DNA of 64,000 nucleotides from Peptococcaceae bacterium BRH_c8a (lineage in GTDB: Bacteria; Bacillota; Desulfotomaculia; Desulfotomaculales; Desulfallaceae), in NCBI GenBank assembly GCA_000961575.1, contig LADP01000019.1, positions 62,001-126,000 on the forward strand. Direction: 5' to 3'. Positions within the stretch are counted from its first letter, which is position 1, and every line of letters begins with the position of its first letter. The position numbers were made by a program, and so were the translations under genes. The notes beneath the pieces were generated by a model that was given only the letters and a program-made list of their open reading frames with translations, was not told the DNA's origin and did no database searches. Below are positions 49,968 to 58,092 of this stretch, piece by piece.

Positions 49968-50207
49968 TTACATTTCTTCCTGGATGTAACGAATGATATC
50001 CTTGTGTTTGGGCACCCGCCCGAACACCTTTACCTTACCGTTAATCACCAGCCCAGGCGTCATTAGCACGTTGTAATCGGTGATTTTGTCCAAATCCTCT
50101 ACTTTTTCCACCGCAGCGTTTAAACCGATTTCTTCCACTGCCTTATGCACTGCTTTCTCCAGCTCCTTGCATTTTTTGCAGCCTGGACCCAGCACTTTAA
50201 TGTCCAC
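49968..50207 (-). CDS. Small thioredoxin-like redox protein (MTH895 type)
   Basis: The 79-residue protein has the active-site motif GPGCKKCKELEKAV near residue 9, then LITPG-like VLMTPGLVINGKVKVFGRVPKHKDII with the cis-Pro. Such small CxxC proteins reduce membrane or metalloid-related partners. It lies 15 bases after the CcdA fragment on the minus strand, the usual order for CcdA plus thioredoxin in arsenic islands. The plus-strand frame over the same DNA is a shadow. Confidence 0.8.
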   Translation of the reverse strand: MDIKVLGPGCKKCKELEKAVHKAVEEIGLNAAVEKVEDLDKITDYNVLMTPGLVINGKVKVFGRVPKHKDIIRYIQEEM

Positions 50208-50222
50208 TAGTTGCGCCTCCTT

Positions 50223-50426
50223 TTAATGTAGTATTTTATCCCATAAAAACCACAGACCCAGCAGCAGTAATATTACACCGCTAATCCTCTGCGAAATATC
50301 GCTCCAAACTTGTAACCGGTCTACTTTTTTAACTAGTCCAGTGAAAGTGCCAACAACCAGCAGGGGCAAGCTGCGCCCCAAAGCATAAATAAATAACAGC
50401 ATAAACCCGTAAAGCGCGCTGCTCAA
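50223..50426 (-). pseudogene. CcdA/DsbD-like fragment, C-terminal part only
   Basis: About 67 residues (SSALYGFMLLFIYALGRSLPLLVVGTFTGL, then VDRLQVWSDISQRISGVILLLLGLWFLW) match the last two or three membrane segments of a CcdA-type thiol transporter, which is normally about 200-240 residues. Everything before the SALYG segment is missing, including the two catalytic Cys. The frame upstream shows no hydrophobic remnant, so the 5' part has been deleted, with a break near 50430. Confidence 0.75.
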
Positions 50427-50593
50427 AAAGCGTTGTTATATAACGGCTTATTTAGTTGAAACCCGGAAGGTAGGTGTCAAAAAGTTTATATTTCCAAATT
50501 ATCCATTTGTTTTGCGGGTGGTTTAAGCTTCGCTGGTATTACCCCAAAAAGGGAAAATAATATTGGAAAATGATTTAATTTTATTTATCATAA

Positions 50594-50615
50594 TAGTGAT
50601 ATAATAATGATATAA
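50594..50615 (+). promoter_or_regulatory. Tandem 11-bp repeats, operator/promoter of the toxin-antitoxin pair
   Basis: TAGTGATATAA (50594-50604) is followed directly by TAATGATATAA (50605-50615), with TATAAT-like text inside both. They end 21 bases before the antitoxin start. Direct repeats of this kind are typical autorepression sites of Phd/YefM antitoxins. The stretch 50427-50593 shows nothing else of note. Confidence 0.5.
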
Positions 50616-50636
50616 GCTATTCGTGAGGTGATTTAT

Positions 50637-50912
50637 ATGCCAATAATTCGTCCTGTTTCAGATTTGCGTAATAAAACACCTGAGATTGAGGAAATTTGTA
50701 TCAAAGAACAAAAGCCGGTTTTTATCACCAAGAACGGCAACGGTCATCTAGTTATCATGAGCCAGCAGCTTTTTGAGGAACAGCAAGCTCTATTGGAACT
50801 TTATGACAAGCTGGACGAGGCCGAAGAACAAAGCCGCGCTGGAAAGCGTCGCCCGTTCCGCGATGTTATGGCAGATTTAAGGAGCCGTATCCATGCCAAA
50901 GTATCTAATTAA
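50637..50912 (+). CDS. Phd/YefM-family antitoxin
   Basis: The 91-residue protein begins with the Phd/YefM DNA-binding domain (IIRPVSDLRNKTPEIEEICIKEQKPVFITKNGNGHLVIMSQQLFEEQ), followed by a helical tail (YDKLDEAEEQSRAGKRRPFRDVMADLRSRI) that would wrap the toxin. ATG 50637 follows GAGGTG. It overlaps the toxin gene by 20 bases, which couples their translation. Confidence 0.88.
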   Translation: MPIIRPVSDLRNKTPEIEEICIKEQKPVFITKNGNGHLVIMSQQLFEEQQALLELYDKLDEAEEQSRAGKRRPFRDVMADLRSRIHAKVSN

Positions 50913-51198
50913 TTTCACCGAAGCTGCAGAGCAGGATCTGGTTGTAATTGTTGAATATATCGCAAACGATAATCCTGCTGCTGCACTTAAACTGGCTGAA
51001 AGATTTGAACAGAGCATTTTGCAGCTTGAGGACTTCCCACTGATCGGCGCGATACCGAAAAATAGAAGACTGATCCGACAAGGATATCGGATGTTGCTAG
51101 TTGATAGTTATGTGGTATTTTATGCTCTGCTGAATAATGAAACAGTTGAAATCAGGCGCATTGTTAGCGGGAAAAGAGATTATCAGTTTTTACTTTAA
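50893..51198 (+). CDS. RelE/ParE-family toxin
   Basis: The 101-residue protein has the RelE/ParE fold: YLINFTEAAEQDLVVIVEYIANDNPAAALKLAERFEQSILQLEDFPLIGAIPKNR, then GYRMLLVDSYVVFYALLNNETVEIRRIVSGKRDYQFLL. The last strand carries RRIVSGKRDY, as in mRNA-cleaving RelE relatives and in gyrase-acting ParE; which activity applies cannot be decided by eye. It is neutralised by the preceding antitoxin. Confidence 0.88.
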   Translation: MPKYLINFTEAAEQDLVVIVEYIANDNPAAALKLAERFEQSILQLEDFPLIGAIPKNRRLIRQGYRMLLVDSYVVFYALLNNETVEIRRIVSGKRDYQFLL

Positions 51199-51288
51199 AC
51201 TAGTTACTGTAATAACCAAGCAATGTGTTAAGTTCCGATGCTAACCATTTCAGGAACATACAAATCTAGTCTTTGAGGACATATAAAT

Positions 51289-51328
51289 AAAGTGGAAGCC
51301 CTTGTAAAACGAGGGCTTCCACTTTTTG
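51289..51328. terminator. Terminator after the toxin-antitoxin pair
   Basis: AAAGTGGAAGCCCT (51289-51302) pairs with AGGGCTTCCACTTT (51312-51325) around a 9-base loop, with more T after it. It lies between two converging genes and may serve both the toxin gene and the acyl-CoA synthetase beta gene. Confidence 0.8.
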
Positions 51329-51389
51329 AGTTAAGATATGAAACCCGGTTGAATTACGTATTGCTGTGGAACAATATCCATATCATTGC

Positions 51390-52070
51390 TCACCTTAGTT
51401 TTACCCGGGCGTCCAGCACCAGGGCGCCTGCAGGGTAAACCACCACCGGGTTTAAATCCAGCTCCATGATTGACGGACACTTTAGCATCAAGTCGGCTAC
51501 TCCGGTCAGTATACTCTCCAGTGCTGCCAGATCCGCCGGGGGGATGCCTCTGTACCCTTCCAGCAGGCGGGCACCGTGCAGTGCGCGCACCATCGCTGCA
51601 GCTTCATGTTTATCGATGGGGAGCATGCGGAAACAATGATCAGCAAGGATCTCGGTAAAAACGCCGCCCAGGCCAAACATAATTACCGGGCCGAAATGGG
51701 GATCCACAGTGGCCCCGATAATCACTTCGATGCCCTCTTTAGCCATGCGCTGCACCGTAACCCCAGCGAGCGGGTCTGCCCGGCGGGTGCGGTCCATAAT
51801 TTCTCGAAAGGCCTGGCTTACGGCATCGGGGCCTGAAAGGTTCAGGCAAACTCCGCCGATATCACTTTTATGGCTAAAAACCGCCGAGCGAACTTTCAAT
51901 ACTATGGGATAGCCAATTCGCTGTGCTAATGCCACCGCTTCTTCTACGGTGGCGGCAGGATAGCTTGCATTGACGGGAATGCCAAACGCTGCCACCAGTG
52001 CTTTGCTTTCATCCTCAAAAAGGATGTTCCGCCCTGATGCGCCGGCCTGGGTGATTATTTTACCCGGCAT
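51390..52070 (-). CDS. ADP-forming acyl-CoA synthetase, beta (ATP-grasp) subunit
   Basis: The 226-residue protein has an ATP-grasp fold: LFEDESKALVAAFGIPVNASYPA at the start, YPIVLKVRSAVFSHKSDIGGVCLNLSG, EGIEVIIGATVDPHFGPVIMFGLGGVFTEIL and MELDLNPVVVYP. Together with the alpha subunit it converts acyl-CoA, ADP and phosphate to the acid and ATP, conserving energy at the end of a CoA pathway. It overlaps the alpha gene by 11 bases. Confidence 0.88.
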   Translation of the reverse strand: MPGKIITQAGASGRNILFEDESKALVAAFGIPVNASYPAATVEEAVALAQRIGYPIVLKVRSAVFSHKSDIGGVCLNLSGPDAVSQAFREIMDRTRRADPLAGVTVQRMAKEGIEVIIGATVDPHFGPVIMFGLGGVFTEILADHCFRMLPIDKHEAAAMVRALHGARLLEGYRGIPPADLAALESILTGVADLMLKCPSIMELDLNPVVVYPAGALVLDARVKLR

Positions 52071-53454
52071 GTTTTTCCCTCCCCCCGTAGTGGATTAAGG
52101 CGGATACAGCCGCGGCTGCTTCCTCCGGGGAGGTATAAAGGGGCACCCCGGCTGACTGTAAAAGCTGTCTTTCCTCCCGGCAGGCCTCCCAGGTTGATAC
52201 GTAGTAAGCTAGTACCGGCTTGCCGCTGCGCTGTTGCGCGGCCAACAGTTCCGCGCTGGGGAAGCGCCAGTTCTTATGTAAACAATAAATGGCCACCAGC
52301 AGGTCAATACCCGGGTCATCCAACATGGCATTGACCACCCGGCCGTAAATCCCGGCCTCAAATCCCACACCAACGGTATCCAACGGGTTTTTTAAAACCA
52401 CCGGCGGGTTTTGCCCCATTGCATCCTTAATGCTGTTAATAGTTGCTGGCTGCAACGCCGGTAGGGAAATCCCCTGGCGGGCGGCCACATCCAGCAGCGC
52501 AATGCTGGGGCCGGCGGTATGGGTAACCACACCCAGCCCTCCCCCGGCGGGCAGTGTTGATATGGACAGGGCTTTGCAAGCGGCTACCAGTTCGGCCACG
52601 CTGTCCACCATCAACACGCCAAACTGATCCATTAAAATATCCCGGTACATCCGGTAACTGCCGGCAGCGGTGCCGGTATGGGTAAGGGCCACATAATCAT
52701 TGGCCGCGAACCGGCCGGCTTTGTAAATAACCACAGGTTTGCTCTTGGCAATCCGGGCGGCAGCCTGCACCAAATCGCGGGCTTGCTCGGTGCCTTCAAG
52801 GAAAATGCCAATCACATCGGTTTCATTATCCTGGGCCAGGTAGGCCAGATAATCGCTGATTTCGAGGGTGCTGCGGTTGCCAACCCCCACCCATTTGTTG
52901 ATGCCCAGCCCTTCGTCAGCGGCTTTATGCATCAGGGTCAGGCCGATGCCTCCGCTCTGGGAAACAAATGACACCCGCCCTTTAGGGAGCCGTAAGGGGT
53001 AAAAGGTGGAATAGAAATCGGCGCCGGTATTAAATAACCCCAAGGTATTGGGACCCACCAGGGCGATGCCGTAATCCCGCGCCAGGGACACCAGGCGTTC
53101 CTCCAGACGCAGCCCGTCGTCCCCCGTTTCCCGGTATCCGCCGGCTACGCATATGGCGGCCTTAATCCCCAAACGGCCGCACTGGGCAATGGTATCCACG
53201 GTGGCAAACTGGTTCACTGCCACCACCGCCACGTCCACCGGCCCGGGAACCTCCTCCAGGGTCGGATAAACCTTTAGGCCCTGCAGGGTTGTCAGGCGCG
53301 GGTGAACCGGATACACTTGGCCCTTAAAGCCTCCGTAAAGTACACTTTCCAGTAGGTTATAACCCACCCGGCCGGGGGAGTCGGTGGCTCCCACTACGAC
53401 GACGCTGCGCGGGTTAAACAACCTGTGCATGGCCTGAAGCTTTTCTTTATCCAT
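52060..53454 (-). CDS. ADP-forming acyl-CoA synthetase, alpha (CoA-binding) subunit
   Basis: The 464-residue protein has the CoA-binding domain (FNPRSVVVVGATDSPGRVGYNLLESVLYGGFKGQVYPVHP), the ligase domain with VGPNTLGLFNT, FVSQSGGIG, and the phospho-His site region THTAGPSIALLD near residue 320; the family His would be in KAGRFAANDYVALTHTGTAAG. It is the larger partner of the split acyl-CoA synthetase. ATG 53454 follows AAAGGAGG. It lies next to the benzoyl-CoA genes, which produce acyl-CoAs whose energy it could conserve. Confidence 0.88.
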   Translation of the reverse strand: MDKEKLQAMHRLFNPRSVVVVGATDSPGRVGYNLLESVLYGGFKGQVYPVHPRLTTLQGLKVYPTLEEVPGPVDVAVVAVNQFATVDTIAQCGRLGIKAAICVAGGYRETGDDGLRLEERLVSLARDYGIALVGPNTLGLFNTGADFYSTFYPLRLPKGRVSFVSQSGGIGLTLMHKAADEGLGINKWVGVGNRSTLEISDYLAYLAQDNETDVIGIFLEGTEQARDLVQAAARIAKSKPVVIYKAGRFAANDYVALTHTGTAAGSYRMYRDILMDQFGVLMVDSVAELVAACKALSISTLPAGGGLGVVTHTAGPSIALLDVAARQGISLPALQPATINSIKDAMGQNPPVVLKNPLDTVGVGFEAGIYGRVVNAMLDDPGIDLLVAIYCLHKNWRFPSAELLAAQQRSGKPVLAYYVSTWEACREERQLLQSAGVPLYTSPEEAAAAVSALIHYGGREKHAG

Positions 53455-53488
53455 ATCAGACCTCCTTTTTAGGTAATTAAATTATCCG

Positions 53489-54421
53489 CTATTCTGTATC
53501 CTTGCGGATCCGCTTCACCATTCCGGCAATGGGTAAACTGTACCCACTACCGATATAAACTCCAATTAACACCAAGGTACCGCCAAAAAGGTGGTAGGCT
53601 TGAATTCTTTCATCCAGAAAAAAATAGGCCATGATGATGGCGTAAACGGGAATGAGGTTATAAAAATTAGCGGCCACTGTGGAACCCAGACGCGCGATGC
53701 TATGGTTCCACCACAGGAAACCGATTACTGATGCAAAAACCCCCAGGTACACCAGGCTGACGGCTGCCTGCCAGGACATATGATAGGCAACGTCGCCCCG
53801 CCACTCCCAAATCGCCGCCGGCACCAGCAATATAACCCCCACCAGGCTGGCGTAAGTGGTGGCCTCCAACGGTGTTATAACAGTCATAACTTTTTTGCCC
53901 AGCGTTGAGTAAACCGCCCAGATAAAGGTGGCCATAAGTATGATTATGTCACCGGGGTTAAAACTCATCGACAAGAAAATACCCCATGAACCGCGTATTG
54001 CTATCACAAATACCCCGGCCACCGAGATTAAAAAGCCCCCGATGCGTTTGATACTGACGTCCTCTTTTAGCCATATTACAGCCAGCAAGGCAACTAACAC
54101 GGGATTGAAGGCGTTAATAATGGTGCTGTTAATTGTTGTGGTATATCGCAGTCCAAAGTAGACCAAGGTATTAAAGGCAAAGACCCCGGTAATGCCAAGT
54201 GCGATAATAGATGGCCATAAAGAACGCGGCGGGATTTTAATGTCTTTTCTGGTAAACAGCAGCAGCATTAAAATTATACTGGCTACACCAAAGCGCACCG
54301 CAGTAATCGTAAATGGTGGCAGGGACTGCACCAGTATTTTACCCAGGATAAAATTTGTGCTCCAGATTAGCGGTACCAGAGCCAGCAGCAAGTAAGGTGA
54401 TGTCAACTTTTCTTTTAGCAT
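53489..54421 (-). CDS. EamA-family (DMT superfamily) permease
   Basis: The 310-residue protein has ten membrane segments in two EamA repeats: LVPLIWSTNFILGKILVQSLPPFTITAVRFGVASIILM and ATFIWAVYSTLGKKVMTVITPLEATTYASLVGVI. Such carriers export metabolites or amino acids. It lies alone between the ADP-forming synthetase and the carbonic-anhydrase-like gene, so its substrate is unknown. Confidence 0.85.
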   Translation of the reverse strand: MLKEKLTSPYLLLALVPLIWSTNFILGKILVQSLPPFTITAVRFGVASIILMLLLFTRKDIKIPPRSLWPSIIALGITGVFAFNTLVYFGLRYTTTINSTIINAFNPVLVALLAVIWLKEDVSIKRIGGFLISVAGVFVIAIRGSWGIFLSMSFNPGDIIILMATFIWAVYSTLGKKVMTVITPLEATTYASLVGVILLVPAAIWEWRGDVAYHMSWQAAVSLVYLGVFASVIGFLWWNHSIARLGSTVAANFYNLIPVYAIIMAYFFLDERIQAYHLFGGTLVLIGVYIGSGYSLPIAGMVKRIRKDTE

Positions 54422-54495
54422 GTTGTTTCCCTTGATTAGATTCGTGGCGTTGATTGTTGATTAGTGGTGCAAATTATTCTACCATTTCAATTATT

Positions 54496-55044
54496 CTAAC
54501 ATTTCCTTACCACTTCGTGCAGTGATATTTCACGCAATCCTTTAAAAAGACGCGGCGGCAGCGCCATGTAATAACCGGTACCGGTTTCCAGACTGGCAGC
54601 AAATGCATCCGTTACTTCGCCGATATCCACTGCCGGCACGCCAACCAGCAGTCTGCGCGGCCCAACCACGATCCCCGAGGTTACCAGTGCCCCGGCGGCT
54701 ATGCAGCTGCCGGCGCCAATTTTTACCCCCTGCATAATAATGGCGCCCATGCCTACGACAACATGTTCTTCCAGTACAGCATCATGTAAAATGGCCCCGT
54801 GCCCGATATGGCTTTTGGCTCCCAGGATGGTTATAACGCCAGGTGCGGAATGGATGATACAGTTTTCCTGGATGTTGGAGCGCGGCCCGACCACTATTGC
54901 ACCCCAGTCACCCCTAAGCCTGGCCCCGGGCGCAATATAACAACCGCTGCCTATCTGCACATCCCCAATAATGGTAGCCTCGGGGTAAACATAGGCGTCG
55001 GGGGCAATAACCGGCCGCTTTCCCTCAAACTCGTAAATAGGCAT
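54496..55044 (-). CDS. Gamma-carbonic-anhydrase-like hexapeptide protein
   Basis: The 182-residue protein is a left-handed beta helix: repeated (I/V/L)-G-x-x turns from residue 15 to 140, with NIQENCIIHSAPG and GAKSHIGHGAILHDA supplying the three metal-binding His. It resembles the PaaY/CaiE group found in aromatic and carnitine CoA catabolism, where a thioesterase or carbonic-anhydrase role has been suggested. A 40-residue tail (YYMALPPRLFKGLREISLHEVV) follows. Its location beside the bam genes fits that group. Confidence 0.85.
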   Translation of the reverse strand: MPIYEFEGKRPVIAPDAYVYPEATIIGDVQIGSGCYIAPGARLRGDWGAIVVGPRSNIQENCIIHSAPGVITILGAKSHIGHGAILHDAVLEEHVVVGMGAIIMQGVKIGAGSCIAAGALVTSGIVVGPRRLLVGVPAVDIGEVTDAFAASLETGTGYYMALPPRLFKGLREISLHEVVRKC

Positions 55045-55146
55045 AATAACTCTGTCTACCTCCTGTCCGCTAAGATTCTTTCATTCCACTTCGTTTCCAT
55101 TCGGAATGAGACACAAGTTACAATGATTATCTTAAAAATAAAACAC

Positions 55147-55176
55147 CCGGCGAGAACGCGATCTGTTCCCCGCCGG
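55147..55176 (-). terminator. Terminator after the amidohydrolase gene
   Basis: CCGGCG (55147-55152) pairs with CGCCGG (55171-55176), with GAAC/GTTC extending the stem inside and a mismatch between. On the minus strand GTGTTTTATTTTT follows. It is 44 bases after the amidohydrolase stop. Confidence 0.6.
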
Positions 55177-55219
55177 CGAATTTAATTTCGTGAACGGTTA
55201 AATTTTTTATATCAAGGTT

Positions 55220-56050
55220 TTAGAATAGTCCCAATAATTTAGCGGCATTGCCGCCCAGGATTTTCGCTTTACTTTCTTCTTTCAATGGCAGATTCCGGAT
55301 CACCTCTATGTTTCCCTTTAAGTCTGTCAGCCCCGGCCAGTCACTGCCGAAGATAGTCTTATCCGCAACCCTTTCCAGCTCCGGGAAATAGGTCATTATT
55401 TTTTGTGGCGGCAGTCCCGCCAATTCCATATATACATTGGCATGCAGCCGGGCCAGGAAAAAGGCCCGGTCATACCAAAAGCCCCGGCCGCTGTGTACTA
55501 TTACGATGGGCAGGTCGGGAAAGTCAACGGCCACATCATCCAAATACAGGGGATCACCGTATTTTAACCGGGAGCCCTTGAATACCGAGGAACCGGTGTG
55601 GAACATGACCGGGATCTGCAACTCTTCCGCCTGGGCGTATAAGGGATAAAGCAGCGGGTCATTAGGATAAAACAACTGGTAAGTCGGGTATAATTTAAGC
55701 CCGCGAAAGCCGGCTTGCACCAACCTTTTTAACTCCGCGCGGGAATTCGTGGTCATGTACGGGTTTATGCTGGCAAAGGGGATTAACCGCTCTTGCCCGG
55801 AACAAAACCGGAGCACATATTCATTAGAACAGATCCCTGTAGCCACCGGCGTTAATTCAGCTAAAACCACACCGTAATCAACCCCGTTATCCCGCATAAA
55901 CGACACAAACCGTTCCGGGTCGCAAAAACGTTCGTAAAAATCAGGCCAATTGACATCGGTTTGCACCCCCTTAATCCAGTTCAGGGGGCTGTCATTATAA
56001 TGTTCGTAATAAATAGGGTGAATGTGAAAATCAACTACCGGAGCGCTCAC
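55220..56050 (-). CDS. Amidohydrolase-family metal-dependent hydrolase/decarboxylase
   Basis: The 276-residue TIM-barrel protein has the metal motif VDFHIHPIYYEHY at residue 5-15, PFASINPYM, GFRGLKLYPTYQLFYPNDP with the metal-ligand Lys/His region, MFHTGSS, IVIVHSGRGFW and IFGSDWPGL. It belongs to the amidohydrolase-2 group, which contains hydrolases and cofactor-independent decarboxylases. It comes 73 bases after the bamQ stop; its role in the pathway is unknown. Confidence 0.8.
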   Translation of the reverse strand: MSAPVVDFHIHPIYYEHYNDSPLNWIKGVQTDVNWPDFYERFCDPERFVSFMRDNGVDYGVVLAELTPVATGICSNEYVLRFCSGQERLIPFASINPYMTTNSRAELKRLVQAGFRGLKLYPTYQLFYPNDPLLYPLYAQAEELQIPVMFHTGSSVFKGSRLKYGDPLYLDDVAVDFPDLPIVIVHSGRGFWYDRAFFLARLHANVYMELAGLPPQKIMTYFPELERVADKTIFGSDWPGLTDLKGNIEVIRNLPLKEESKAKILGGNAAKLLGLF

Positions 56051-56123
56051 TTTTTTACCACCGTCTTTGGGCTGATTTTTTTGATCATCTTATTATAAAT
56101 CAATATATTTTGGTGCCCAGTTT

Positions 56124-57191
56124 TTAAAAGTCAGGTGTCAGAACAATTCGCTTCATTAACTTACCCGCATGGGATTCCTGGAAGGCCTGCTCAATTTGGC
56201 TCATGGGCCTTACTTCCACAAACGGTTCGAGTTTAATTTTTTGTTCCAGGACGTATTGTAATACTTCGGGATAATACTGCGGCAGGCAGCCCCAGGTGCC
56301 GATGAGCTCGGCATCAAAGGCCATCAACCGGGATAGCATATACTCCACTTTGTGCATCCCATAACCCACGATTATCATTTTAGATACAAATGATAACAGC
56401 TCGAGGCCAATTTGCTGCCCGGTCTTGCTGCCGGTGCATTCAAAGATCTTCCACCCGTAACTCGGCAGCCCGTTATCTTTGCAGTAGGCTTTAAATTTAT
56501 TCCTGACCGACTTTACGTCTTGATCCAGGGTGCTGATGGCATAAGTGGCGCCAAATTCCATCGAACGCTGCAATTTTTCTTTATTTCTGGCAATCGCCAC
56601 CACTGCTTTGGCACCCAGAACTGAAGCAATTTGGGTCATATGAACGCCAATGCCGCCGGTGGCCCCAATAACTACCACCAAATCGCCTTCACCCAGCCCG
56701 GCCCGTTTGGCGGCCTGGTAAGGAGAGGTTATGGCATCTGCTACCACGGACAACTTTTCCAGGGGCAGGTCTTTACAATCATCCACCACGCAAAGATCTC
56801 CAGCGGGAACGGGTATATGGCTGGAGAACCCGCCGTAAATGCCCAGGCTGTTGCCGGGCATTTTTTGCTTCAGGCAGCGGTTGCCGCGACCCGAGGCGCA
56901 GATGGGGCAATTGTTGCAAGGCATAACCGCCGGGACAACCACGTTTTTGCCCAGCAGGTCTGATTCGCCGGCAACTACCCGGCCGCTTATTTCATGACCC
57001 AGGGTCAGGGGCGGCTTAACAACGGTAGGTACACCGTCGTAAAAATAACCAACGTCAGTATGGCACACGCCGCAGCCGGCCACTTCCACCAGCACTTCAC
57101 CCGGTTGCAGTTCGGGTACGTCAATACTTGTTTGCACCAGTTTCCCGGGCTCCTGCATTTGCCAGGTGTCTATTTTGTTCGGTATGTTCAC
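56124..57191 (-). CDS. bamQ: 6-hydroxycyclohex-1-ene-1-carbonyl-CoA dehydrogenase (BamQ/Had)
   Basis: The 355-residue zinc alcohol dehydrogenase has GCGVCHTDVGYFYDGVPTVVKPPLTLGHEISG, the structural zinc motif CNNCPICASGRGNRC, and VIGATGGIGVHMTQIASVLGAKAVVAIARN for NAD. It matches Had of Thauera and BamQ of Geobacter, which oxidise 6-hydroxycyclohexene-carbonyl-CoA to the 6-oxo compound. It starts with GTG after GGGAGG, 36 bases after the hydratase gene. Its neighbours catalyse the step before and the step after. Confidence 0.9.
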   Translation of the reverse strand: MNIPNKIDTWQMQEPGKLVQTSIDVPELQPGEVLVEVAGCGVCHTDVGYFYDGVPTVVKPPLTLGHEISGRVVAGESDLLGKNVVVPAVMPCNNCPICASGRGNRCLKQKMPGNSLGIYGGFSSHIPVPAGDLCVVDDCKDLPLEKLSVVADAITSPYQAAKRAGLGEGDLVVVIGATGGIGVHMTQIASVLGAKAVVAIARNKEKLQRSMEFGATYAISTLDQDVKSVRNKFKAYCKDNGLPSYGWKIFECTGSKTGQQIGLELLSFVSKMIIVGYGMHKVEYMLSRLMAFDAELIGTWGCLPQYYPEVLQYVLEQKIKLEPFVEVRPMSQIEQAFQESHAGKLMKRIVLTPDF

Positions 57192-57226
57192 TTAGATAAC
57201 CTCCCTAAAACAAGATATTAAAATAC

Positions 57227-57991
57227 TTATTGGCCCTGCCAAATCGGCTTGCGTTTTTCCATAAAGGCCGCCAGCCCTTCCACAGCGTCGGCGGTTTGCA
57301 TTAATTCCTGCAAATAAATTTCGTCTATTGTTTTAAGCCCGGCCCTGAAATATTTATTTAAGCCGGCTTTGGTTGCCTTTTTGGTTAAGGCCAGGACTAC
57401 CGGGCTCATGCCCGTAAATTTTTGCAGAAATTCTTGCACGCCCTCGGCAAAAGAATCCTTGGGGACAACTTTATTCACCAGGCCCAATTGTTCCGCTCTG
57501 GCGGCATCGAATATTTCGCCGCTTAAAAGCAGTTCCATGGCTCTGGGCCAGGAAAGTAACCGGGGCAATAAGTAACAGGCTACGGGCGGGAATACACCCA
57601 CCGCTATTTCGGGCTGGCCGAACTTGGCTTTATCGGAGGCCACCACCAGGTCGCAGAATAGCACTAGTTCGTACCCGCCACCTAGGGCGGCACCATTTAC
57701 CGCCGCCACAATGGGTTTATCGGTCTCATGCATGGCCAGAAAAAGGCGGTCAAATACATCGATCATACCGGCTACTTTATCCGCGGTATGATCGGCAACA
57801 TCTACGCCCGCCGAGAACGCTTTACCCTCGGCATTAAGCACGATCAGGGTTCCAGGCTGCTCCCTGGCCCAGGCAAAGGCCTTGATTATTTCTTCCATCA
57901 TGGCGATGGTTAAAACGTTTAAGGGAGGTTGATTCAAGGTTATGAAGGTCATGCCGTCCTCGTTCTTAACTTTTAAAAACTGATAACTCAT
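57227..57991 (-). CDS. bamR: Cyclohexa-1,5-dienecarbonyl-CoA hydratase (BamR/Dch)
   Basis: The 254-residue protein has the crotonase fold: LNAEGKAFSAGVDVADH, NGAALGGGYELVLFCDLVVASDKAKFGQPEIAVGVFPPVACYLLPRL and LGLVNKVVP. The sequence follows the Dch/BamR subgroup, which adds water to the dienoyl-CoA produced by benzoyl-CoA reductase. It lies between bamA and bamQ on the minus strand. The 100 bases before it contain nothing clear. Confidence 0.88.
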   Translation of the reverse strand: MSYQFLKVKNEDGMTFITLNQPPLNVLTIAMMEEIIKAFAWAREQPGTLIVLNAEGKAFSAGVDVADHTADKVAGMIDVFDRLFLAMHETDKPIVAAVNGAALGGGYELVLFCDLVVASDKAKFGQPEIAVGVFPPVACYLLPRLLSWPRAMELLLSGEIFDAARAEQLGLVNKVVPKDSFAEGVQEFLQKFTGMSPVVLALTKKATKAGLNKYFRAGLKTIDEIYLQELMQTADAVEGLAAFMEKRKPIWQGQ

Positions 57992-58092
57992 TTAGATCCC
58001 TCCCGAATAAGTGGTTCAAGAATTACTGCCACAGCCCGGCAAGAGGGGCAGACTTCCGCCCCCCCCACCGTAATGCGGTCATGGTTTTAAGG

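Noticed and set aside
49854-50066. Plus-strand frame of 70 codons
   Set aside because: No ribosome site and mostly antisense to the small thioredoxin gene; its front end covers a gap where I see no real gene.
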